Shown here piece after piece: positions 56,085 through 64,000 of a stretch of DNA of 64,000 bases. The notes under the pieces are model-generated. The model made no database searches, was not told the origin of the DNA, and saw nothing but the letters and a program-made list of their open reading frames with translations. How positions within the stretch are numbered: position 1 is the stretch's first letter; each line of letters starts with the position of its first letter. Where the stretch lies: positions 62,001 through 126,000 of the forward strand of contig JBAIAA010000817.1 in NCBI GenBank assembly GCA_037893245.1, in the 5' to 3' direction. Made by a program: the position numbers and the translations under genes. Source of the DNA: Crossaster papposus. Its lineage: Eukaryota; Echinodermata; Asteroidea; Velatida; Solasteridae.

Positions 56085-56262
56085 TGGTTGTTTTTTATAT
56101 TTTTTCTTAAGTGTCTTCATTATTGTCTATTTTTAATGTTTTGGTTTTATTTGATTGTTTTGATATATTTGTATGTACTGAGGGCCCCAAATGATCAGCT
56201 TCTGCTGGATGGGCTACCCTCAATAAAGATGGTTGTAAATAAATAAATAAATAAATAAACAA
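56085..56262 (+). mobile_element. 3' end of a non-LTR retrotransposon, copy 2
   Basis: It matches 18960-19143 nearly base for base and ends in (aaat)n. Confidence 0.7.
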
Positions 56263-56401
56263 AAATTGACTTGACTGTAAGAGAATAACAGTCTCAAGCA
56301 TCCTGTGAAATCAGAAAAGTGGAATTTTGTATCAATTTCTAACGATTACTGGCAGGCAATCGTAGGAAAATCTGACTATTTCAAAAACTGTCCCCACTTT
56401 A

Positions 56402-56586
56402 TCATATGAAGCGCGACATGTGGCAGAGAAACCCCCCTCTCTTTTGTGTCGACCATTGTGTTCCCGGAATCTCAGGAAATCTTTTTAGGTTTCAAGGGGG
56501 ATGTGTAAGGTAACAATAGTGTTGAGCGTGTATAGGGTATAGGAATAAGAGGGGGTACCCCTCTGCCACATATCGTGCTGGGTATA
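56402..56586. mobile_element. H element, short copy 2
   Basis: It starts tcatatgaagcgcgacatgt and ends ctctgccacatatcgtgctg then ggtata. Confidence 0.8.
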
Positions 56587-57120
56587 CACTTTATTAAATT
56601 TAGTTAGTCCACATTATATTTGCAATACCATTACACATCCGTGGATGGGTGTCAGGGTAAGGTCTCTGCTTACCGTTAGGGAAAAATTCCTCTTTACTGT
56701 AGCAGACAATTCCGTGCTTACGGTAAGCGTATTTCACGGAAAAGTGTGGAAGGTTGGCTGCTGCACATGCATACATCCCGTAACTAAAGATTCTGTGCTT
56801 AAAGGGTTAGCGCCGAATTTTTCTGCCAGCGCGGTTAGCGCAAAATGGTTATCGTAAGCGCGGAATTTTGTGGTCACCAGAGCCATGAAATTGGGCCCTG
56901 ATAATTTTCTGACGTCTATCATTTTGGTCCCTTGTCTGAAGAAAGTAAAGGAAACCAGACTACAAAAACAGAATTAATGAACACAGCACTTGAAAAACAT
57001 GCCAGCGTCACAATATTTAAAAATTAATTACAGCAAAAGCCAATGGTGTATAGCCGGTTCACACTTCACGCAAAAGCGAAAGCGATACAAATTTTGAAAT
57101 TTTGCTGGAGGGGAAATGTG
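56587..57120. other. Stretch without a recognised gene
   Basis: It contains loosely repeated tcttactgt/gcttacggta words. Nothing further was supported. Confidence 0.4.
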
Positions 57121-57515
57121 TTAAAGGGATCGTATACGTTTGGTAATTGGAACCCACTGTTTGTTTCAATCCTATATAGTTATAGATATATACCATAAAA
57201 CTAACCTGTACAAATTTCATTTCAAAAGGTGGTAGCGATTTTGAGATATTGCCGAAAATCTGGAGCGGTTATGTCCACGGAGGAAGAACAATCTGCATTG
57301 GAATACACAGTCTGAAAAACGTCACTGCAGTAACGCTTCTCAGATTCAAAATTTTGGGGATAAAAAGTGTTATCTTTTTCCATAACCGCAGTACTTCGAA
57401 GTGAAAAGTTTCTAAAAATGCATTATGCTATCCAAAGCTGCTGTACTTCTTACCAAGTAAGTTTTGATTGCCATTAATTTTTGGAGTAATTACCAAACGT
57501 ATACGATCCCTTTAA
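57121..57515. mobile_element. B element, copy B5 (best preserved ends)
   Basis: ttaaagggatcgtatacgtt on the left and aacgtatacgatccctttaa on the right are perfect mirrors, with TTAA at both tips. Confidence 0.9.
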
Positions 57516-57840
57516 ACTTCCCCGAAATCGCAGCGTTAATTTAAACTCCCAGTGACGTCACAGATTTGTGTTCGCGTTCGCGCCACCGAGGATGATGGAC
57601 CGGGCTTTAATAAATTCGCAGACGAGACAGCAAGTTTCGCCATGTTGTCTGACGTCGAAATCAAGTCATTCCAAGTGGTTCGGAGGTAGCTTAAATCACA
57701 CTTTCAAGTTTGAATTGAAGAGGAAGGATATACTCGTTCAGAATGTCTGCGATAAATTATGTAGGTTAGTTGCCAGCTCAGTTTGCAAGTACAAGCAGTC
57801 ACCCACGCGGGAAAAAAGTCCCAGAAACGGGAAACTACGC

Positions 57841-58129
57841 GGCGGCCCGCCCGCGATAATTTTATCTGCAGGTAGGTTGGTACATGTGTACATTTATTAG
57901 CCAATCAGAACACAGATGGTGTTGACGTCATCGATGATGTTAGAGTTGTCTGGGGTTAGGGGTTAGGGGTTAGGGCATAGAGAAAGGAATTTTCTCTATG
58001 GTTAGGGTTAGGGGTTAGGGTTAATTTGTCCCAGACAACTCTAACATCATCGATGACGTCAACATCATCTGTGTTCTGATTGGCTAATGTACCAACCTAC
58101 CTGCAGAAAAAATTATCGCGGCCCGCCCA
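57841..58129. mobile_element. G element, copy G2: foldback enclosing telomere-like repeats
   Basis: The arms are as in G1 (gcggcccgcccgcgataatt, ctgcaggtaggttggtac, gccaatcagaacacagatgg, gatgttagagttgtctgggg) and are mirrored at 58030-58128. The centre (57952-58023) is TTAGGG-type repeat, opposite in orientation to G1, and is itself split by a small palindrome (catagagaaa and tttctctatg). Confidence 0.9.
57952..58023. repeat. Interstitial telomere-like (TTAGGG)n array
   Basis: ggttagg and ggggttag units on both sides of a 25-bp palindrome. Confidence 0.9.
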
Positions 58130-58769
58130 CCTTGCATTCACTGATATAATATACCAAGCAACCGGGGAGGATGGCGAGCAAAGGGCCACACAAGATACAG
58201 CGTGTATCGTGACTGTAACTTTCGAGAAGAGACATAAAGACGGTCAAAAAAATATACAGAATGTCGTGTGGCGTCGCTTGGGGGTAACTTAACTGTGTCT
58301 AGATAATTATGATCTTCCCCAACTTTAGGCCTACCTCCTGGATTCGCGATTTCACAAAGCAAGGGACGAATCTAGCTGGGGCTACGTGTAGGCATAGAAA
58401 TGAAAACTACTGTACCGAATCGGGTGATCTTGGTATCATTTTCAACAAGCAAGATTCCCCGTCCATCCAACGAAAAAGTAAAAAATTGCTTGCCAAAAAA
58501 TCCAAGTGTTCTCTCTTGTGGGGATCTAAACATGCCCGTTTGTGAAACACCGGCTCCGGCGCGATTCGGATTAGCTTCATTTTGTAAACTACGCATGCGT
58601 TAGGCATACGCGCAACAAAGCCGGGATTTGGAAAAAACACAACGTTAGAATCTGGCGCAGCGCATGCACAAAGGGTATTGCTTCGAATTTGGCTTTGCCT
58701 CAGACTTCCGAATCATTGAGAATGAAAGCAAATAGAAAAAAAAATGAAAGCAAATACTAGAACTGTTAG

Positions 58770-58850
58770 ATTGATATCAACCGATTGAATATTTCTGAAG
58801 CACAACAGGCACCAAATTATGGCTGGAGTTTCTGCAGACTGCAGTTAATT
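58770..58850. repeat. Copy of the 33130-33212 segment
   Basis: gaatatttctgaagcacaac and tggctggagtttctgcag parallel gaatgtttctgaagcacaac and gatggagttcccgcag. No FABP coding remnant was seen next to it. Confidence 0.5.
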
Positions 58851-59190
58851 AGGAATAGGATTAGGAGCCCCAAATCACTTGAAGCCAAACACGAAACGAA
58901 GCCAGGGATTCGAAAAGGATCATAAAATAGGGAACCCGGAAGCAAATTAAGCGCTCGTCAAGCTAGCTTATCTGCAAATTGATTCCTTCCTCCAAGCATG
59001 GCTGGCCTGGGTAGTGTCAGTACTGGTACACACTGTAGCAGTAATAGTAATGTGCATTCCAAAGCACTTGTTCATTCACCCCCGACGCACCATATTGTGA
59101 ACAAAATCCCTATATATTAAACAGTATTGTTGTCATACTGTTTTACTAGTTTCAGTGTATATACCCGCGAACAATATTACCGGTATACGA

Positions 59191-59199
59191 TTTATATAG
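59191..59199 (+). promoter_or_regulatory. Candidate TATA box of the 59324 FABP gene
   Basis: tttatatag about 130 nt before the ATG. Support is weaker than for the array genes, because no clear leader intron was found. Confidence 0.35.
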
Positions 59200-59323
59200 T
59201 GCTACTGTACTGCTGTGGCTGAGGTAAGGCAGGGCAGGAATAGGCCTACATGTTGTTGTGTGCACACAAGCATCGGTGTACCGTGGCGTACTGTCTGCCA
59301 TTTAATACTCCTCACGATCCAAA

Positions 59324-59743
59324 ATGGCAGTGGAATTCTGTGGGCAGTGGAAGCTGGAAAGCACCGAGGACACCTTTGATGCATTCCTCAAAGAATGCGG
59401 GGTTTCCTGGGCCTGGAGGAAAGCTGCCTGCTCCGTCAAACCCGCCGTCTCCATCACCCAGGAGCAAGGTGGAGGCATCTTCGTCATCGTCACCAAGACG
59501 TCCTACCGGACTCAGGAGATGCGGTTTGTTGTCGGGAAGGAGTTTCTCAGCACCATACCCTGGGAGGCCGGGGAGCATCCCATGATGGCAGAGTGGGACG
59601 GAGCCAAGCTGGTCATCCGGGTGCTGGGAAGGGATCTCAAGTTCACCAGGGAGGTGGTCGGGGGCCAGTTGGTCCTGACACAGACCAAAGGAGAGGTTTC
59701 AAGCCGGAGGTACTTTAAGAAGGCCGCATCAGAGAGCAAGTAA
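59324..59743 (+). CDS. FABP-family protein, single coding exon, canonical ligand motif
   Basis: Predicted 139 aa from an ATG in good context (aaa before, G after). It starts MAVEF-C-G7-Q-W9-K-L, then DTFDAFLKECGV and the portal-helix region SWAWRKAA. Later strands are AEWDGAKLVIRV and TREVVGGQLVLT. The C-terminus R128-R-Y130 keeps the family arginine and tyrosine, followed by a short KKAASESK tail. Of the seven copies it and the 5471 copy are most like standard FABPs. It is expected to be a cytosolic lipid carrier. The GC-rich exon has no coding intron. It is on the opposite strand to the 29-46 kb array and 13 kb from it. Confidence 0.92.
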   Translation: MAVEFCGQWKLESTEDTFDAFLKECGVSWAWRKAACSVKPAVSITQEQGGGIFVIVTKTSYRTQEMRFVVGKEFLSTIPWEAGEHPMMAEWDGAKLVIRVLGRDLKFTREVVGGQLVLTQTKGEVSSRRYFKKAASESK

Positions 59744-60399
59744 TCTCAGAAACGTTGCATCGCTTCTGGGGCAGCATCTCACTCTCAGGGGCAGCTAGTA
59801 GCAGCATTGTGGAGCAGCATCTGGGGTAACAACATACTAGACTAGCTTCCTCTGTATTATGAGCCACACGACGGTCATATGTAAAATGGCGGAAGGTCCC
59901 AAGGTTGCTGTAGACATGGGTATGAAAAACTGCGACCTTTTGTTTTCACTTGATAATCATTCCATGCTGCAGTTACTGACCTTGTTAATGTTGCAAAACT
60001 TTGGGATTTTGTACCTTGAGATGTCCAGCTATCCAGTAATTTTCAACGCAATGTTGTACTTTCCCAGAAAACAAACTCGAGATCAATTAAACTAGCAATA
60101 TGTAGTCATGCACAAGATTGCTTAGCACCACCAACGGCAGCTTTAGTCGTGCATATCAAGCATGCGTCATCTTTTTGAGAAACCGCCCAGTTAGATTTCC
60201 ACGGGAGTGGTGACCTGTAGTCAGTACACAAAGTATCTGCTACTTAGTTTCTGTGATTCAAAATGCTTGCAAATTATGAAGCCCTTCCTTTATAAAACAA
60301 GTATCAAAACTTGAGTGATGTTGAAGCTATGCAATTAAATGCATAATACAACTTTACAAGTCGTGTACATATAGCACAACAGAACAAGAAGCAACAATT
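59744..60399. other. 3' flank of the 59324 FABP gene
   Basis: No second gene was supported. The open frame at 59859-60095 starts at ATG but matches nothing I recognise. Confidence 0.4.
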
Positions 60400-60616
60400 A
60401 TAGACGATGTGCCCTCTGACGTCACGTATTTACATCTATATTCAAATGTGCCTGTCAATATGCGCACACATCGTGTTTTACATAAAATTTGCTTGAGGAG
60501 TGATACCACAAGTCAGACCACCTTTGAATTTGTGACCTCTGATGTAAAACACGATTTGTGCGCATATTGACGGGAACATTTGAATATAGATGTAAACAGA
60601 GGGCACATGGTCTATA
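60400..60616. mobile_element. E element, copy E2
   Basis: tagacgatgtgccctctgac on the left is mirrored by agagggcacatggtcta on the right, with mirrored tttacatctatattcaaatg segments. Confidence 0.85.
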
Positions 60617-62019
60617 AGATCACATCTTCCATAGAACTTAAGTTATATAAAAGCCAATGAAGTATTAGGCAATAATATTCATATTTTATAATATTCAGTA
60701 TTTGCTGAAGGGAACAATTACATTTATCTTCAAAGTTTAAGCAAACTTGAATTCTCGATTCCAGAATTGGTTTTAATATCTATGACAACAACCAGTGTGA
60801 TATGATGCTACATGTGTTGTATATTGCACGTATTGCATAATACGCAAAACAGTGTTGCACAAACCATTGGAAATTCAATAGCTGTGCATTTGCGTCCCAT
60901 GTGGATCAAAGATCTGCGAACTGTTATTAATGCGCGCGGCCGCGCGTGTGGTACATGTACATTCTGGTTTCGCGCACAGCGCCGTCCGTGTTCTATCTTG
61001 CTCGTCAAGTTTGATTGAAGATAAATCCGTTATTCCGCTTGTGCTCGTGGAACACAGAAAATGTAGTGCGTCTGTGGTATATATGTATGAGACACAGACG
61101 CATTAAATTATAACATGTTCCACTATAGTGCTATAAAAAAAAGTATTTTTTGCTAGAAAAACCAACATTAAAAGTATTTCAGTGCTAAAATATTTCAAAA
61201 TCGTTGTATTTTGAAGCAAGAGGAATATTATGTAGATATTATATTACATTTGTTTATTTTTAATCAGTTGTTTATTTGTTAATATATTTACTTATCTTTC
61301 ATTTTCCTGTGTTCTTCAGAAACTGCCCATTCTTTATGCTAAAATGCATGCTTTATTTGCAACCCATAGAGCTTTTGAGCAACTCTATTTGGGCAAGTAT
61401 CAAATAAAAAAATGCATATATTTTTGTTTTGTTTTTATATGTTAATGGTCACAGATGGACATAGAATGGTCACAGTTTCTTCATTTACAATATTTAAACA
61501 ATTATAATTTTTACACATTTACAATATTTAAAACAATTATTCTAATTAACAAGTATTAAGGAAATTAAGGCTTGGCCTGTAGAATGCATAATGCAAATTT
61601 ATAGAAATTATCACCAGAGTGCCTTGTTGATAGCCATTATGATAATTGAGTGGACAACCTTGGGTTTATCGAGTCCTGTGGCCTTCCATATACACACATA
61701 CAACGGGTAAATTACATATTGTTGTATGTATTGAATTATATTTGATATGACATGCGATAATACTGCGTGCACACAAACATGGTTGTGAATTGGATGTTTA
61801 CACTTTACATTGTCTCCTAATACCAAAAAGGAAATCATGTCAAAACCTTCTTTTTTTATTTTTTTTATTTTTTTATAATTTATTGTATTAAAATAATAGG
61901 GATTTTTTTATATTATTGCATGAGGCTATTGTAACTTTTCCTAATTGTGGTTGGGCAGATTGCTAGGCAAAGTATTTTGCACACAATCATATTATGTTAT
62001 GAGAAAAGATAGTTGGCTT
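60617..62019. other. Long stretch without a recognised gene
   Basis: Strongly AT-rich, with short open frames only and poly-T runs near 61851-61876. Confidence 0.4.
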
Positions 62020-62250
62020 TAGGGCCATCACATATTTGTCTTTTGAGAAAATATACAGGTAGGTAGAACAACAGGTAATTTTCAACATTTAAAACAATTC
62101 TGCCAATTTCTACCTATATTTTTTAATTCCTAACTCTCTAGGGTATAGTGCAAAATCATATTGATTTTGGTTAAAGGACAAATCTGTGATGGTCCTATAG
62201 CCAAATATCTTTAACGTGACACACCCTGTGTGCCAAATGTCTTGCTTTTC
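62020..62250. repeat. M repeat, copy 3 (longest)
   Basis: It contains gggccatcacatatttgtct, then aggtaggtagaac, then the mirrored words gttaaaggacaaatctgtga and tggtcctatagccaaatatc. That makes it a loose foldback. Confidence 0.6.
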
Positions 62251-62278
62251 ATATTGTGCATATTGTGCCATAAGTGTC

Positions 62279-62279
62279 A

Positions 62280-62308
<29 letters not shown>
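62279..62308. repeat. (ATT)n microsatellite
   Basis: About ten trinucleotide units. Confidence 0.95.
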
Positions 62309-62309
<1 letters not shown>

Positions 62310-62310
<1 letters not shown>

Positions 62311-62700
62311 CCTAACGCTCCTCAACTTTTGAGGATTGAGGCTGTATGTGGTTTGACAAAAATAAGGATTTTTGAGGATTGAGGCACAATGCTGTTTCAA
62401 GTGTGGAGGATTTTTGAGGATTGAGGCTGTATGGGGTTTTCAAAAAATAAGGATTTTGGAGGAATGAGGCTGAATGGGGTTTTCAAAAAATCATATTGAG
62501 GATTTTGGAGGATTGACTTTTTTCAATCCCCAGAATTCTCATTGCAGTTTTGGAGGATTAAAAAAAAAGAGGATTTTGGAGAATTAAGGCACATGATGTT
62601 GTTTCAAGTGTGGAGGATTTTTGAGGATTGAGGCTAAATGGGGTTTTCCAAAAATGAGGTTTTTAAAAAAATGAGGATTCTGGAGGATTGAGGATGGTTG
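62310..62700. repeat. Degenerate tandem repeat, gaggattgaggc-type
   Basis: Units of about 45-60 bp share gaggatt(tt)gaggattgagg and atggggttttcaaaaaa. Spacing is irregular. No coding frame. Confidence 0.8.
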
Positions 62701-63219
62701 CTAGCAAAAAGGGCCTAGGGGGTTAGGAATAGGGTTAATGGTTTATTAAAAGACATTTGCAGCCATAAAGCTGAATTACAGTCAGTTTATAATAAAAATC
62801 TGAACATAAAATTACGATTATCAAAACTCATAAGATTGTGCACCAATCTGCTTGACCAATACTGCTACATTAATAGTAACCTTGTACCAACATTCTTCAA
62901 CCAACAGTAAACTGAAAAAATTACATATTTACAGCTCTTATACTAAATTACTAATTTTTTGTTACGCTCTTTCTTTCTTCATGGCAGTTGACTGAAGACT
63001 GTTTGTGGTTCGAAAACATATTTTATATTTCTTTAACAATTATAATGATTCTGATTGACTATAATACCATGCAGTATTGAAAACCTCATTTTCTGGATAA
63101 TCGGTATTTCAGGAAACTGGGTCATTCCGTGTTAATGGGTTAAACGGCACCTCCTTTAAATTAGTTTGTTTTATAGTTTTTTGTTTTTCTAAAGTTTTAG
63201 CGGCAGTTTTCGTGCTAAT

Positions 63220-63978
63220 GCTTGTTATTTTTGTGTGATTTTGGCCAAAATGGGCGTGGCCGCCAATATTCAAGGGACCATACCACCCTAAACCTGTTGA
63301 CCAAATAGGCTGATTTTGATTTAGATTTTTGATTTTATTCCAAATTTGGCACTATTTTTAGTCCGAGTAATTTGACCAATAGTGACCTTTAAACCTTTAC
63401 TTTGACCTTGAATTTGACCTTGTGGATAATGCGACTGTGAACCGACTTTGGGTTACAACTATACCCCAACATATTTGTTACAGTATATCATACAAATTTA
63501 GGTACATGTATAATATTTTTGTTTCCTTCTTAGCTCAAGTCAAAGATGGCAAAATGTGATTTTCCTATGTATATTGATGCAAATAGATGTACATGTACAT
63601 GTATGTATACATACAACTATGTATATTGTATGTAAATCATTTGCATATAATATACATAGGACTATCATATTTTGACATTAGCTAGGAAACAAACATTATA
63701 CCTCTATTTTTTTTCTTTATTGTAAAAATCATGAACTAAGTGTCGGCTTAAAGTCGCATTGTCCACAAGTTAAATTCAAGTTCAAATTAAAGGTCATTTT
63801 ACATGTAGGTCAAATTGATCGGACATGAAAGTGCTAACATTTGATTATTTGTGATGTTACCTTATTTTTAATGAAATCAAAAACAGCAAATTTGATCAAC
63901 GGGATAGAGAGGTATGTCCTTTGAATAATGACGGCCACACACATTTTGGCCAAAATCACACAAAAAATTGCCTTTTCA
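63220..63978. mobile_element. I element: long foldback of about 760 bp
   Basis: The outer arms are mirrored: ttttgtgtgattttggccaa on the left, ttggccaaaatcacacaaaa on the right. Inner mirrored words are gaccttgtggataatgcgac with gtcgcattgtccacaagtt, and tcaagggacc with ggtatgtcctttga. The centre is a gtacatgtacatgtatgtat palindrome near 63588-63660. No transposase frame. Confidence 0.8.
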
Positions 63979-64000
63979 TGCAAAATAACCATATAAAACA

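Overview
The window is nuclear DNA of a multicellular animal. It is AT-rich, with short GC-rich coding islands spread through about 64 kb of transposon-derived sequence. It has GT-AG introns in 5' leaders, TATA-box promoters, TTAGGG-type telomere-like repeats, a CR1/L2-type LINE, and many foldback and MITE-like elements. The frequent short palindromes (taggccta, gtacatgtac) and the repeat style suggest a marine deuterostome invertebrate, most likely an echinoderm. That assignment is an impression, not a proof. No rRNA, CRISPR or bacterial gene was seen.

The only host genes I can support are seven members of the fatty-acid-binding-protein (FABP/calycin) family: 5471-6106 (+), 12636-13052 (-), 29304-29702 (-), 33213-33605 (-), 37818-38210 (-), 45951-46340 (-) and 59324-59743 (+). 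Each has its whole coding sequence in one uninterrupted exon, whereas textbook animal FABP genes have four coding exons. Four minus-strand copies (29304 to 46340) share an MP-x-x-F-[ST]-G-x-W start and form a tandem paralogue array. For three of them a promoter can be read: TATA box, short noncoding exon 1, CAG or AAG followed by a gtgagt/gtaagt donor, a 0.35-0.9 kb intron, and an acceptor 22-28 nt before the ATG. The array looks like an intron-less (perhaps retroposed) founder that gained or kept a leader intron and then duplicated in tandem. The array members replace or lose the usual C-terminal ligand-binding arginine. The flanking plus-strand copies keep an arginine there. The 5471 copy also carries a 75-residue low-complexity N-terminal extension.

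The rest is a dense mosaic of repeats. 'A' and 'B' are two MITE-like families with TTAAAGG ends and apparent TTAA target sites. 'C' is a short element with subterminal gctaagca motifs, repeatedly interleaved with 'D'. 'E', 'F', 'G', 'H', 'I', 'K' and 'N' are inverted-repeat elements. 'X' is a TAA-flanked TIR element whose interior holds a decayed LINE (46437-49307). Between 24.4 and 27.0 kb elements are nested three deep. Two G elements carry telomere-like repeats at their centre, in opposite orientations. A 22-bp minisatellite lies at 16.85-17.36 kb, and long poly-C/poly-G tracts recur throughout.

Region by region: 0-5 kb is repeats, including a filled and an empty copy of one TTAA site. 5.3-6.2 kb is the extended FABP gene. 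6.4-12 kb is A, H, C and other elements. 12.6-13.1 kb is a divergent FABP. 13-29 kb is gene-free repeats, including the nest and the first telomere-like foldback. 29.3-46.4 kb is the FABP array with B, C and D elements between and inside the genes. 46.4-49.3 kb is X plus the LINE. 49.4-59 kb is repeats, including a 67-nt-arm hairpin and the second telomere-like foldback. 59.3-59.7 kb is the last FABP, and 60-64 kb is low-complexity and foldback sequence.
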